Shown: in pieces, positions 35,880 through 45,379 of the stretch
Layout: each line of letters opens with the position of its first letter
How positions within the stretch are numbered: position 1 is the stretch's first letter
DNA from: Aliiglaciecola sp041538045
GTDB taxonomy: Bacteria > Pseudomonadota > Gammaproteobacteria > Enterobacterales > Alteromonadaceae
DNA length: 64,000 bases
Direction of reading: 5' to 3'
NCBI RefSeq assembly: GCF_041538045.1
Contig: NZ_JBGOSE010000006.1
Coordinates: 62,001-126,000 of the forward strand
Made by a program: the position numbers and the translations under genes
Notes under the pieces: generated by a model
Told to the model about the DNA's origin: nothing
The model's input: the letters and a program-made list of their open reading frames with translations, nothing else
Databases searched by the model: none

Positions 35880-35907
35880 AAATCCAGCATACTACTTAGC
35901 TGGATTT
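35880..35907. terminator. Inverted repeat downstream of the MscS gene, distal copy
   Basis: AAATCCAGC and GCTGGATTT pair perfectly over nine bases around a 10-nt loop. It follows the hairpin at 35932-35961 on the minus strand, and together they probably end or stabilise the MscS transcript. Confidence 0.45.
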
Positions 35908-35931
35908 CCGTAGGTTATTATCAAAAGGTTG

Positions 35932-35961
35932 CACGGACTCAATATGCTTTTTGAGTCCGTG
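35932..35961 (-). terminator. Hairpin terminator after the MscS gene
   Basis: CACGGACTCAA and TTGAGTCCGTG pair over eleven bases with an 8-nt loop, 22 bp past the MscS stop. The sequence after the stem on the minus strand has only a short T-run (CAACCTTTT), so it is a moderate intrinsic terminator. Confidence 0.6.
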
Positions 35962-35982
35962 AAACTTTAGGAACCGAGGTTA

Positions 35983-36960
35983 TTAATTCGGCTCGTTATT
36001 GGAACCTTGTTCCGATTGGGGAGTTGACTCCGAGTCGTTAGCAGAGTTTTCACCTTTATCATTGTTATGCTTACTGCTTAGCATTGTATTCAGTTTCTCA
36101 CCGCCTTTGGCACCAAAATCGAGTGTTCTGATGGGGAAAGGGATCAGGATATCTGCTTCTTCTAAGGCTTTTTTAATCTTCACAATGGCTTCGTGTCTGG
36201 CTTGCATAAACCCCGTTTGGCCGGGGTATTTAATCCAAAACCAAACTAATAAATCTACACTGCTAGCGCCAAAGCCCTCTGCAAAGACAGCAGTTTCTTC
36301 CTTATTAATCACAAACTCACACTGATTAATTACCTCTACTAGTTTTTCGGCGGCTTGTTCAGGGTCATCTCCATAGGATATCCCTACAGGTACCTCTATC
36401 CGTCGTCGTCCAGTAGATGAATAGTTAGTTAGAATATTTCGGAAAAGTATTTTGTTTGGAATGACTTCAATTTGACCAAAGAAAGTTTCTACTAGGGTAT
36501 TTCTCAGATTGATGGTTTGTACCGTTCCGAATACTTTGTCTGCTTCGATTACATCACCAATTTGAAACGGTTTACGAATACCCATAGCAATCCCTGCAAT
36601 AAGATTTTCTGCCATATCTTGAAAGGCAAACCCTAAGGCTAAACCGACGATGCCTGCACCTGCTAATAATGAGGTGACTGTGCCAGTCAAACCCAGGAAG
36701 TCTAGGGCTATAAACAGCCCAGCTACTAACACCATCGCTTTAATAATCGATGCCAGCAGGTCTGCGATTTGTTTCGACTCTAAGGTTCTGCGCAATACAT
36801 TACGGACACCTCTTCCCACGAATTTAGCAATAATGCCGAATAAAATGGCAAGAAGAATGGCGACGACAAAATTAGGTAAATGTTTAACTCCTGATTCGAG
36901 CCATCCCTCTAATTTGTCGTGAATTAAGGTCCAAAATTTATCAATCTCTATTAGTTCCAT
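35983..36960 (-). CDS. Small-conductance mechanosensitive channel, MscS family
   Basis: The 325-residue inner-membrane channel releases solutes under hypo-osmotic stress. Three helices lie in the first 110 residues; the pore-lining TM3 is the Gly/Ala-rich GAGIVGLALGFAFQDMAENL. The beta domain follows (FQIGDVIEADKVFGTVQTIN, then VIPNKILF). The tail after about 290 is polar (Lys, Ser, Asn, Glu) and probably disordered. It begins 17 bp after the next upstream gene on the same strand. Confidence 0.93.
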   Translation of the reverse strand: MELIEIDKFWTLIHDKLEGWLESGVKHLPNFVVAILLAILFGIIAKFVGRGVRNVLRRTLESKQIADLLASIIKAMVLVAGLFIALDFLGLTGTVTSLLAGAGIVGLALGFAFQDMAENLIAGIAMGIRKPFQIGDVIEADKVFGTVQTINLRNTLVETFFGQIEVIPNKILFRNILTNYSSTGRRRIEVPVGISYGDDPEQAAEKLVEVINQCEFVINKEETAVFAEGFGASSVDLLVWFWIKYPGQTGFMQARHEAIVKIKKALEEADILIPFPIRTLDFGAKGGEKLNTMLSSKHNNDKGENSANDSESTPQSEQGSNNEPN

Positions 36961-36977
36961 GTTGATTACCTGTACGT

Positions 36978-37469
36978 CTACGATGTTTCTTTATCTGAAA
37001 TTGCAGATGTTAATTCTGTCAGCTTTTGATAGGTCACTACGATTTGAGCGACTACATTGGCAATGGCTGCTTTTACTTCGAGTTCGCTGGTGGCGCTAAC
37101 TGCATCATTTAATTGGCCTAAATGTTGTTCTTCAACTTCAATGAGATGCTGAACCAAATCTGAGGGACTCAAACCGACCTGTTTACTTAAAACATTCTGA
37201 TAATAATCTTCGATGGAGGTGGAGGTCATGGTTTCTTGTTCAGGCAAGTTGTAGTGTTCTTCACCAATTTTCACAAGCTCAGGGATTTGCTTGAAGTAAC
37301 TTTTAGCGGTATCGAAGCATACTTGCTTAACAGCATAGTGCTTAATATTTTGACCTATAAGGTTATAAAAATCGCCGCCTAAGCGACACATTTGGATGAC
37401 AGCTTTGAGGAGTGTGCGATTACTTTCCTGTTGATCTTCTTGAGCATTACTATTAACTGACATTTTCAA
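36978..37469 (-). CDS. Small all-helical protein, ferritin-like/DUF2383-like
   Basis: The 163-residue protein is predicted all-helical with no signal peptide. It has a Glu/His cluster (EVEEQHLGQLNDA) and an early His/Tyr-rich helix (GEEHYNLPEQE) that suggest a four-helix bundle able to bind metal, resembling PA2169/DUF2383 proteins. The assignment is tentative. It lies 17 bp before the MscS gene and should be co-transcribed with it. AAGGAG precedes the ATG. Confidence 0.6.
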   Translation of the reverse strand: MKMSVNSNAQEDQQESNRTLLKAVIQMCRLGGDFYNLIGQNIKHYAVKQVCFDTAKSYFKQIPELVKIGEEHYNLPEQETMTSTSIEDYYQNVLSKQVGLSPSDLVQHLIEVEEQHLGQLNDAVSATSELEVKAAIANVVAQIVVTYQKLTELTSAISDKETS

Positions 37470-37761
37470 CTCCTTAATGAGCTTGTTTCGGTTTCGAAGT
37501 GCCTTGCTGCTAGCACCCTATATAGCAATTTTTTGTAAAACACTATGCAACCATATTTAACATTCAGCATTCGTGCCATAGAGTAAGGTGTTGAATAATA
37601 TTGCTTTTTTGAATTTTTCAAACTTGACGAGCTTGAATGGAGAGTAAAATTTACATAGTAATTCTAGAACAACTTGTAGGTTTAACAATGTTACAGCAAC
37701 ATTGCGTACCGGTTATCGATACAAAAAAGTGACGTGGTAGTGCTTACTTCGCTGATAAGTT

Positions 37762-39384
37762 CTAATTATCCAGATGAGTGAAAACTTTTAATGACTGGGG
37801 TTGTTGAGTAACCTGAATACTATCTGCTTCACGGTTCTCCCCATCCACAACATACTTCAGCTTTCCTTCGCCGTTAACCGTTATTTTCTTGGCTGTAAGA
37901 TGATGGATATTGTCGTTATCGTCACTATCAATTAGGGTTCGCAATGCCAGTTGGGCAAGTTTGAGGTAATTTTCCCTGGCTGTTGAAGTCTTAGTGAGCC
38001 AAGTAACATCTAATAACCCATCAGTAAAATCGGGTAGACCGCCACCTTGAGCTAACACCGTTGTAGCTGGTGCTGCATTGGCGATAACTAAGCTACCAGT
38101 ATGAATGGATTGGGGATCATTATCGTCTATTTGAATGCTCAAGTTAGCCGAATTGTTGACTTCTATGGCATCGTACAAAGCACCAATATAGGCTAGTTGA
38201 CCACTATTGTTCTTTTCATCACGATCGGCTTTTTCAATCATCTTTTGTTCGAAACCGATACCAACGACTAATAGAACAAGTTCATCGTTACATGTAGCTG
38301 TATCAATTAACTTTTCACTACCCTCAACAATAGCATTACATGCGACGCTCACGGGGGATACTTTAGATGCTGGCCCATACAAGGCATGACCAAGAGCATT
38401 CGCTGTCCCCATCGGCATTATACCTAAGGTAAGATCTGTATTAACAATTTGCGAAGCCACCTCTGTCAAAGTGCCATCACCGCCACAAGCCACTATATAC
38501 TTAGCTCCTTGTTTAATGGCTTTTTGTGCCATTTCTTTGCCATCTTGATCTGGTGTGGTTTGGTATATTTCAAGATCGTAGTGAGGAGATAAGCGTTGAA
38601 TAATTTCTTCTTTGCTGTCTTGCCATTTACCGCCGCCAGCAACAGGGTTTGCCACAATCGCAAGTCGGTTCTTTTGTGTGAATACCCCTTGGCTGTGCAG
38701 ATCTTTTAATTTTTTGAGTTGATGTTTATTCAAACGAGCAGTAGAGCGTGTTTGGTTAATCTCTTGAATAGCCTCTTCCACCCTTAGCTCAGGGTTTTTA
38801 CTTAGTAAATAGGCAGCCATCACTAATACAGAGCGGCCCCTACCTAATGCACAATGCACTACCGCACCTTTGCCGGCTTTTATATGGTTGTCTAACCAAC
38901 TGATGGCTTGCAAAAGATCTTCTTTAGAGGGGCTTTGGTGATCTAATACCGGGACATTTAAATAATCCATATTTTCACCCTGTGCTGACACATCTAGCCC
39001 GTCAAACTCTGCAGTAACATCGAGTACGGCTTTAACATTTAAGTGATTCAACTCTGGCATGTCTGAAGGGAAAAGACGGCAAGCTAAAAAAAGGTTTTCG
39101 CGAATTTTCTGGATGGGTGGAACACTATCTTTTTTGCGCGCCCAAGCGTTGTACAATTGCACACCAAAAAAGAACGGGATAAAAACCCACTTCACGTAAA
39201 AGGGGATAGACCCATCAATTTTTTTTCTGAAAATTTTAGGTGATTGAAGAGCGTAGGCAAAGGCAACTAAGACCAGTGAAAAACCAACCCAGATAAACAG
39301 TGCTTTAAGCAACAAACTATCCACTAGCAAAGCAAGTGCTAAAGAAAGTAAACCACCCAGCCCATAGTATTTTATAATAAACAT
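37762..39384 (-). CDS. Fusion of dual-specificity phosphatase and diacylglycerol-kinase-like domain
   Basis: The 540-residue protein starts with three membrane helices (about 5-50 and 62-80). A dual-specificity phosphatase domain (about 90-230) has the signature HCALGRGRS, with catalytic Cys178 and Arg184 in HCX5R, and an upstream general-acid Asp in VPVLDHQSPS. A lipid-kinase domain (about 240-535) has NPVAGGGK and GGDGT (301-305), followed by MPMGTANALGHALYG. The kinase part resembles YegS and DgkB. One protein would thus remove phosphate from and add phosphate to lipid-like or phosphoinositide-like substrates at the inner membrane. Substrates are unknown. Confidence 0.9.
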   Translation of the reverse strand: MFIIKYYGLGGLLSLALALLVDSLLLKALFIWVGFSLVLVAFAYALQSPKIFRKKIDGSIPFYVKWVFIPFFFGVQLYNAWARKKDSVPPIQKIRENLFLACRLFPSDMPELNHLNVKAVLDVTAEFDGLDVSAQGENMDYLNVPVLDHQSPSKEDLLQAISWLDNHIKAGKGAVVHCALGRGRSVLVMAAYLLSKNPELRVEEAIQEINQTRSTARLNKHQLKKLKDLHSQGVFTQKNRLAIVANPVAGGGKWQDSKEEIIQRLSPHYDLEIYQTTPDQDGKEMAQKAIKQGAKYIVACGGDGTLTEVASQIVNTDLTLGIMPMGTANALGHALYGPASKVSPVSVACNAIVEGSEKLIDTATCNDELVLLVVGIGFEQKMIEKADRDEKNNSGQLAYIGALYDAIEVNNSANLSIQIDDNDPQSIHTGSLVIANAAPATTVLAQGGGLPDFTDGLLDVTWLTKTSTARENYLKLAQLALRTLIDSDDNDNIHHLTAKKITVNGEGKLKYVVDGENREADSIQVTQQPQSLKVFTHLDN

Positions 39385-39585
39385 ACTTCACCTATATCGA
39401 AAACTGAATCTACTCGACAAAGTAAAGCGAACTGCGTGCCAACCTTACTGGCTTTTATCTTATTGAATTATATGAAAAACTTTATTTACAATTGTCGGTT
39501 TTCGATTGACGGCGCAATAAATACAGACCCTTTCGTAGTTTTTACATTTTATTTTTAAAGTGTTTCCTAGAAATAAGAATATTTA

Positions 39586-40512
39586 TTATAAATATTTGAG
39601 CTGAATCCCTATTCCGTATCGCTGTTGGTGACGATTGTAATCAATCAAAGAATCGCCGTATCCGTTAAAATATTGGAAAACCACATCGTATCGTTTATTT
39701 AAAGGATAGGTGATATTCAACTCAATACTGCCTTTATTATCTGATTTTAAATTGTTTCTTAATAAAGTAAGAAAATTGAAATTGCCGACTTTCTTACCAT
39801 AACCTATTTCAAAGTGGCCTAAATAATCAGTAATATCTGGATTGTCATCGCCTTCAGGGCTGTTGATGGTTTCCTTTTCATCTTCTGGAATTCGATACCA
39901 AGCTTTTAAATAGTAAACTGAATCTTTATCGCTAAACAAAGCAGAAGCATATAGGCGGTTCCAACTTCTAGATTTTAAACCACTTTGTCCATTGGAATTA
40001 TGATTTAAACCTAAGTGAACTTGGTCGAATTTTATACCTAGAAAACGATACTGAGTTTTCCAAAAATAGAAAATCTCTGGTTCGTAGTTGGTTTCTCGAA
40101 ATGGCTTTGATGCTTCGTCATTGTATACTTGCCAAAATGAGGTGACACTGAAACCCGCGTATATCCCTGATAGGTTATCTTCATTTATATGGATCGGCAG
40201 TTTCACACTGATTTGATATTTTGCTTCTAGATTATCGACGTTCTCAGAATCCAGTTCTGTCACACCAATAGTATTAGGGTCTTTTACATAAGAAATTGGC
40301 AAAATATAATTGGTTTTGTACTGGGTTATTGCGAAAGGGATTTTTAATGCTAGATCATCAGAGGCATCGCGCTTTTCAGTGATGGTTTCCTCGGTCTCAG
40401 CCGGTTTAACTTCCAACTCCGAATCACTAATGACTTGGGCCATAGTGAGTTGACTACTAAATAGACTGATAAGACAAACAAAATTCACTATCCTTTGATT
40501 TAAACGTGCCAT
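39586..40512 (-). CDS. pldA: Outer membrane phospholipase A
   Basis: PldA removes phospholipids that reach the outer leaflet of the outer membrane. The 308-residue protein has a signal peptide (cleavage after MAQ near 25) and a 12-strand barrel. The catalytic residues are His171 and Ser173 in HNSNG, with Asn185 in SRSWNRLY, at the E. coli spacing. It is a single gene with its own leader. Its product sits in the same membrane whose asymmetry TamAB and TAT-exported proteins help to maintain. Confidence 0.93.
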   Translation of the reverse strand: MARLNQRIVNFVCLISLFSSQLTMAQVISDSELEVKPAETEETITEKRDASDDLALKIPFAITQYKTNYILPISYVKDPNTIGVTELDSENVDNLEAKYQISVKLPIHINEDNLSGIYAGFSVTSFWQVYNDEASKPFRETNYEPEIFYFWKTQYRFLGIKFDQVHLGLNHNSNGQSGLKSRSWNRLYASALFSDKDSVYYLKAWYRIPEDEKETINSPEGDDNPDITDYLGHFEIGYGKKVGNFNFLTLLRNNLKSDNKGSIELNITYPLNKRYDVVFQYFNGYGDSLIDYNRHQQRYGIGIQLKYL

Positions 40513-40829
40513 AGAAGTTGCTGCTCTGATGAATTAAGTGGAGGGATCTTTTCATTATTTACCGCCATTTAAAAGCATAAAAGTAAAGTTTTCCATAAAT
40601 AATCAACATTACTCGTAGCTGGCTTTAAAGTTTCGGTGGAATCTATGCTGTAGCTTTTCTAGGTTTTGAAATCTTCATCCAGTGATAATTTAATTTGGTT
40701 AGTAGCAAGGGGGTAAACAATCTATCTAATAAAAAAAACCACCGCTCTCGGTAGTGATGAGAACGATGGCTTGCTCTAGAATTCAATCAGAGCAACAGGA
40801 CCCTAAGTAAGGGGAGAGGAACAATTAAT
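40513..40829. other. Intergenic region between pldA and the hemerythrin gene
   Basis: These 317 bp contain no gene. The part next to the hemerythrin gene carries its terminator (40731-40769). The rest should hold the pldA promoter. Confidence 0.6.
40731..40769 (-). terminator. Intrinsic terminator of the hemerythrin gene
   Basis: On the minus strand CCATCGTTCTC pairs with GAGAGCGGTGG (two G-U pairs), followed by eight T. It lies about 60 bp past the stop. Confidence 0.88.
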
Positions 40830-41264
40830 TTAGTGGGCTTTCTCCATTTCACCTTGATACTTGTCAGCAAGGTTATCTTTTTGAGAAGCCGATAATACTT
40901 TGCCTGCTTGTTGGAAAAACTCTTGTTCTTCCTCTGCTAAGTGGTGTTCGACTAAATGTTTAAGCTTTTTCATGGTTGCTAACCAAGCAGGTGATGTCAT
41001 TTCAGTCTCATCCAGCTTTTCAAGTAACTCATCAATTTCATGGTGCTCAGCAATAGCATGTCTTGATTGTTCAATAGTTTGATCAGACTTCATCAACGGC
41101 GAGTAAAAATAACGTTCTTCGGCGATAGCATGATCTATAAGCGCTTGTTTTAGTTCGGCATAAAAATCTCGACGACTCTCAGTATCTCCTGAGGTTTCGA
41201 CTAATATCTTCATCAGAAGACGTTGCTTTTCATGATCTCTACGAATTGCTTCAAAAATTTCCAT
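40830..41264 (-). CDS. Hemerythrin HHE domain protein
   Basis: The 144-residue four-helix protein has the HHE spacing of iron-binding His and Glu: RRDHEKQR near the start, LIDHAIAEERYFY, EHHEIDELL and VEHHLAEEEQEFF. These proteins bind a di-iron centre and handle oxygen, nitric oxide or iron. It is cytoplasmic with no signal peptide. It stands alone with its own terminator. Confidence 0.9.
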   Translation of the reverse strand: MEIFEAIRRDHEKQRLLMKILVETSGDTESRRDFYAELKQALIDHAIAEERYFYSPLMKSDQTIEQSRHAIAEHHEIDELLEKLDETEMTSPAWLATMKKLKHLVEHHLAEEEQEFFQQAGKVLSASQKDNLADKYQGEMEKAH

Positions 41265-41514
41265 TGGATTCTCCCTAACAAATGTTATTTGATTAAAATG
41301 GTCATTACTAAGTAGGGTATTGCGAACTTAATGCCATAACGTATCAGTTAATTTAAGTTATTGAAAAATAATGATTAACTGTTTCTTAGAGGTTTTCAAA
41401 AGGTAAGCCATCAGCCTTGGTGACGGAAATTATTACAGCGCAAATGTATCTTTTTCAGACTTGAGGGGTATAAATACCTGATGTTTAAATTTAAACAACC
41501 ACAGGGAGTAAAAA

Positions 41515-41925
41515 GTGAAGTCATTTTTCATTGCTTATGGGGGAGTTGCGGTCTGTTACCTTATTTTGGATGGTATCTGGCTGGGGGTAGTTGCTAAAAA
41601 TAGTTATCTTGAGGCCATGCAGGGGATGTTGCGAGAGTCTTACCCTATGACTCCTTGGGTAACCTTCTATTTGTTGTATTGTGCTGCGGCAGTGTATTTG
41701 GTGGTGCTGAAAAATATAGATGCACAGTGGTGGCAGGTGTTTTTAGACGGCGCTGTTTTAGGCTTAGCGGCTTATGGTGCCTATAATTTAACGAATTACG
41801 CAATCTTGGAGGGATGGCCGTTAGGTATCACCCTGAAGGATTGGGCATGGGGAACCTTTGTCACTGCTACAAGCTGTTTATCTGGCTGGTGGTTGTTGTC
41901 TTATGTTAATCAAGACAGTTTTTGA
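41515..41925 (+). CDS. DUF2177 family membrane protein
   Basis: The 136-residue protein has four membrane helices and the family features DGIWLGVVAKNSY near the start, AAYGAYNLTNYAIL in the third helix and DWAWGTFVTATSC in the fourth. The function is unknown. It starts at GTG (41515), with CAGGGAG about 6 nt upstream. Confidence 0.88.
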   Translation: MKSFFIAYGGVAVCYLILDGIWLGVVAKNSYLEAMQGMLRESYPMTPWVTFYLLYCAAAVYLVVLKNIDAQWWQVFLDGAVLGLAAYGAYNLTNYAILEGWPLGITLKDWAWGTFVTATSCLSGWWLLSYVNQDSF

Positions 41926-41963
41926 AGGATGTGATCTCAAGGTGTCTAACTGAGAAAGGTCAC

Positions 41964-41996
41964 AAAAAAATGCGAAAGCGATTGCTCGCTTTCGCA
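41964..41996 (-). terminator. Intrinsic terminator of proBA
   Basis: TGCGAAAGCG and CGCTTTCGCA pair perfectly over ten bases with a 6-nt loop, and seven T follow on the minus strand. It lies 65 bp past the proA stop. Confidence 0.93.
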
Positions 41997-42060
41997 TCTA
42001 CTGAAGTGTTTATTATATTGCGCACTGATCAAAGGGCACAACACTTTCTGGGCATATTAC

Positions 42061-43308
42061 CTAAGCGCGTATTTGGCCGTTGCCATTCACTAAGTATTTT
42101 TCGGTGGTTAATGACTCTAACCCCATGGGTCCATAGGCATGTAATTTTGTGGTTGCTATACCTATCTCGGCACCTAAGCCTAATTGACTGCCGTCGGAGA
42201 AGCGCGAAGAGGCGTTAACCATTACTACAGAGGCATCAACACTGCGCTGGAAACGTTTAGCAGATACTTCGTTTTGAGTACAAATTACCTCAGTATGGTT
42301 ACTACCGAATTTTGCAATGTGATCTAGAGCTTCGTCCATGCTGTCGACTGTTTTGATCGCAATTTCCAAATCTAAATACTCTTCACCGAAGTCTTCATCT
42401 TGAATGACATTGCAACGTGCAATGTGCTTGGCAGAGCGTTCACAAGCGTTGATTGTCACTGAGTGACGAAGTAACACATCGCTGACGATGGGCAATATTT
42501 GTTCGGCTATGTCTTTGTGAATAACCAGCCCTTCAATTGCATTACATACGCCAGTGCGCTGAGTTTTGCCGTTAATCAACAATTGAATTGCTGTTTCAAA
42601 ATCAGCATCGGCGTCAAAATAGAGATGACACACCCCTTTAAAATGCTGAATGACAGGTATCTTACTATTTTCGGTAACATAATTGATTAAGCCTTCTCCG
42701 CCGCGAGGGATCACTACATCAATAAAGTCACGCTGCTCTAATAATTCCTGCATCAACTTTCGATCAGGGTTAGGTACAACAGTAATAAGCTCAGGGGGTA
42801 AACCATGCTCGATCAATACATTTTGTAGAATTTCTGAAATCGCTTTACTCGAAGCAAGCGCTTCTTTACCACCACGTAAAATTACCGCGTTTCCTGATTT
42901 AAAGCATAAGGCCCCAGCGTCAGCTGTAACATTAGGGCGTGCTTCATAAATCATGCAAACTACCCCAAGAGGGACCCGCATTTTACTAATTTCTAATCCG
43001 TTGGGGCGTTGTCCCAATTCACGTTGGATACCCACAGGGTCGGCTAGATCGACTATGGTTTCAATTCCCACAGCCATATCTTCTACTCGCTGAGTATTCA
43101 AAGTGAGTCGGTCCATCATGGCATCAGATAATTGTGCTTGTTTAGCATTATCTAAATCCACTTTATTTGCTTTCAATATATGTTGCTCGCCATTTCTCAG
43201 GGCTTTAGCCATGTCTCGTAATACACGGTCTTTCTTGTCGGTATCTAATACCGCTAGTGTTCTGGCTGCTTTGGCAGCCTGTAGAGATAGGTCTCTAATT
43301 AAACTCAT
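42061..43308 (-). CDS. proA: Gamma-glutamyl phosphate reductase
   Basis: ProA reduces gamma-glutamyl phosphate to glutamate semialdehyde with NADPH, the second step of proline synthesis. The 415-residue protein has the catalytic Cys in the RTGVCNAIEGLVI motif and the family stretches SGNAVILRGGKEA and IPRGGEGLI. Its ATG overlaps the proB stop by 4 bp, so translation is coupled. Length matches the E. coli enzyme (417). Confidence 0.97.
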   Translation of the reverse strand: MSLIRDLSLQAAKAARTLAVLDTDKKDRVLRDMAKALRNGEQHILKANKVDLDNAKQAQLSDAMMDRLTLNTQRVEDMAVGIETIVDLADPVGIQRELGQRPNGLEISKMRVPLGVVCMIYEARPNVTADAGALCFKSGNAVILRGGKEALASSKAISEILQNVLIEHGLPPELITVVPNPDRKLMQELLEQRDFIDVVIPRGGEGLINYVTENSKIPVIQHFKGVCHLYFDADADFETAIQLLINGKTQRTGVCNAIEGLVIHKDIAEQILPIVSDVLLRHSVTINACERSAKHIARCNVIQDEDFGEEYLDLEIAIKTVDSMDEALDHIAKFGSNHTEVICTQNEVSAKRFQRSVDASVVMVNASSRFSDGSQLGLGAEIGIATTKLHAYGPMGLESLTTEKYLVNGNGQIRA

Positions 43309-44408
43309 TGTTTCTCCAATAGTGCTATATTTTTCTCCGATATTATCGGCCCAGTCTGACGCTGAAATTCGTTGGCAAAATCTTGATCGGTCTGCTCAGC
43401 AATAAATGTCAAAAGACAACTGCTGTAGTTTGAGCGTGCTTTTGCTAATCGAGTGCCGTCGTCTTTACGTACAAGCACAGTATCGCCAACTGAAAAGCTG
43501 CCTTTGATTTCGAGAATTTCATCACTTGTCAAAGACTCTTCGTTATCTAAGGCTGAAATATCCACATCATTGTCTACCACTACCACACCTTGCTCTTTGG
43601 ACGTATGTTTCATCCAATGCTCGTGTTCTTTCATGGGGGTTTCATAAGGTTGGAAGTGAGTGCCAGGGTTTTTGCCTTCCAGCAGCATGTTAAAGGTTAT
43701 TTCGGTAAACCCATTGACGATAAAGGTATCAATGCCATGGGAAACCGCTTTTTCAGCCGCTTCAATCTTAGTCCGCATTCCGCCTGTACCGGTCGCGCTG
43801 GTGGCTCCACCAGCCATTTTATAAATGCTTTCATCAATCACTGAAACCCAAGATAAAAGCTTGGCATCATCGTGGGTATGCGGGTTTTTGTCGTATAGAC
43901 CATCGATGTCGGAACAGATGATCAGCGAATCTGCGTCAGCTGCTCCTGCTACCATAGCCGCTAGGTTGTCATTATCACCTACACGCAAGTTGTCGGTTGT
44001 TACGGTATCATTCTCATTAATGATAGGGATAATGCCATTTTCGAGTAAGGTGAAAATAGTTTCACGAATGCTCACATAGCGTTCCCTATCTCTTAGGTCA
44101 CCATGGGTCAAGAGGATCTGTGCAGACGGAAAGTCGAACAAACGGTCCCATGTCGCCATCATTTCGGTTTGTCCCGCTGCAGCCATTGCTTTTTTGATAG
44201 CAATGTTCTCAGTTTCACATTTAAAAAGGTGGCGTCCTGCAGCCACTGAACCAGACGAAACCAAAACTACTTCAATTCCTTTAGCACGACATTTAACAAT
44301 AAATTGTGCGATTCCCAATAGAAAGTGTGAACTGCATCCTTGATTTTTAGGTGCAATAAGTGCGCTTCCCACTTTAATTACGATTCGTTTCCAATTAAAC
44401 GTATTCAT
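43305..44408 (-). CDS. proB: Glutamate 5-kinase
   Basis: ProB phosphorylates glutamate in the first, feedback-inhibited step of proline synthesis. The 367-residue protein has an amino-acid kinase domain (IVIKVGSAL, VSSGSVAAGR, NENDTVT, GTGGMRTKIEAA) and a C-terminal PUA domain (about 270-360). Length and layout match E. coli ProB (367). Proline is also a compatible solute, which fits the CosR-like regulator encoded divergently upstream. Confidence 0.97.
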   Translation of the reverse strand: MNTFNWKRIVIKVGSALIAPKNQGCSSHFLLGIAQFIVKCRAKGIEVVLVSSGSVAAGRHLFKCETENIAIKKAMAAAGQTEMMATWDRLFDFPSAQILLTHGDLRDRERYVSIRETIFTLLENGIIPIINENDTVTTDNLRVGDNDNLAAMVAGAADADSLIICSDIDGLYDKNPHTHDDAKLLSWVSVIDESIYKMAGGATSATGTGGMRTKIEAAEKAVSHGIDTFIVNGFTEITFNMLLEGKNPGTHFQPYETPMKEHEHWMKHTSKEQGVVVVDNDVDISALDNEESLTSDEILEIKGSFSVGDTVLVRKDDGTRLAKARSNYSSCLLTFIAEQTDQDFANEFQRQTGPIISEKNIALLEKQ

Positions 44409-44736
44409 TTTTCCTGCTTAGTTATTTTTAATAAATTTGATTCAAGCTAATTAATTGTATTGAATTAATTAGTGTACGAACTATATTATCCCTTTTTTTG
44501 CTCAAATAAGCAACGACGGGGGGTATAAGCAAGTGGTGGCATTTGTTAAAACAATGATCATGATGGATAGCTATTTACCCTAACCACTGGTATGTGAATT
44601 TATATTCAGATAACTTGAATTATTATTCATCTTTTCTCTTATAAATAATTATGATTAATTATATTAAAACGCTTTTTTATTGCGCTATTTCCTTTATTTG
44701 GTAGAGTTCAATGCAAATTATTGATTAAATAGCATC
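44409..44736. other. Divergent intergenic region, proBA / MarR regulator
   Basis: These 328 bp are very AT-rich and contain no gene. They must contain the proBA promoter on the minus strand and the MarR promoter on the plus strand, with only minor palindromic runs such as AATTAATT. Confidence 0.5.
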
Positions 44737-45213
44737 ATGAAAAAATACGAATCCCTTTTAGTTTCTCTGCGTAAAGTCATCCGCGCAATTGACTTGTATT
44801 CAAAGAAATTGAGTAAAGAAACTGGCTTAACCGCACCGCAACTTATTGTCTTACAGCACATTTCTTACAGCGATGGGGTTATGGTGAAGGACATAGCAAA
44901 CAGCATAAATTTAAGTTCTGCGACTGTAACCAGTATTCTTGATCGGTTGGAAAGTCGGGGATTTGCGATCCGTGAAAGGTCTGCGATTGATAAACGTAAA
45001 GTCGAAATTCATCTCACAGAAGCAGGCAAAGAGGCAATTAAAGGCTCACCTACCTTGTTGCAGCAACATTTTATTGCCCGTTTTGAAGCCATGGAAGAAT
45101 GGGAACAATCGCAAATGCTTGCGACTATGGAGAGAATGGCTTTAATGATGAATGCTGAAGATATCGATGCCGCGCCCCTGTTACAAGTCGGCGGAATTCA
45201 AGCCCCTGAATAA
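44737..45213 (+). CDS. MarR family regulator, CosR/EctR-like
   Basis: The 158-residue protein has a winged helix (about 30-105; IANSINLSSATVTSILDRLE, wing ERSAIDKRKVEIHLTEAGK) flanked by dimer helices. The opening SLRKVIRAIDLYSKKLSKET and the end MMNAEDIDAAPLLQVGGIQ resemble the CosR/EctR group that controls compatible-solute genes in vibrios and halophiles; I judge this by recalled sequence, not a search. Its divergent position to proBA supports an osmotic role. No ectoine genes are visible in this window. Confidence 0.8.
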   Translation: MKKYESLLVSLRKVIRAIDLYSKKLSKETGLTAPQLIVLQHISYSDGVMVKDIANSINLSSATVTSILDRLESRGFAIRERSAIDKRKVEIHLTEAGKEAIKGSPTLLQQHFIARFEAMEEWEQSQMLATMERMALMMNAEDIDAAPLLQVGGIQAPE

Positions 45214-45379
45214 GGAGTGTCCAGTTCATACCAAGTTTAGCTAGTTTTAAATTGTTTAGTGTTCTAATTGATTTGCATAAAATTGATTCAAATAGCCATT
45301 TAAATGAATTTAGCGCTAACTATCGTGGATGAAATTCAACAATTTCTGAGTACAATTTATCTCTGTTATGGAATTGTCG

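Larger units (their letters stand above)
35619..35982. other. Intergenic region with two hairpins
   Basis: These 364 bp separate the GAF-GGDEF gene (upstream end) from the end of the MscS gene, both on the minus strand. No gene is visible. It carries two strong hairpins at 35880-35907 and 35932-35961. Confidence 0.6.

Noticed and set aside
37686..37704. CAATGTT/AACATTG hairpin downstream of the phosphatase-kinase fusion's neighbour gap
   Set aside because: Seven weak pairs and no T-run on either strand; likely chance in AT-rich DNA.
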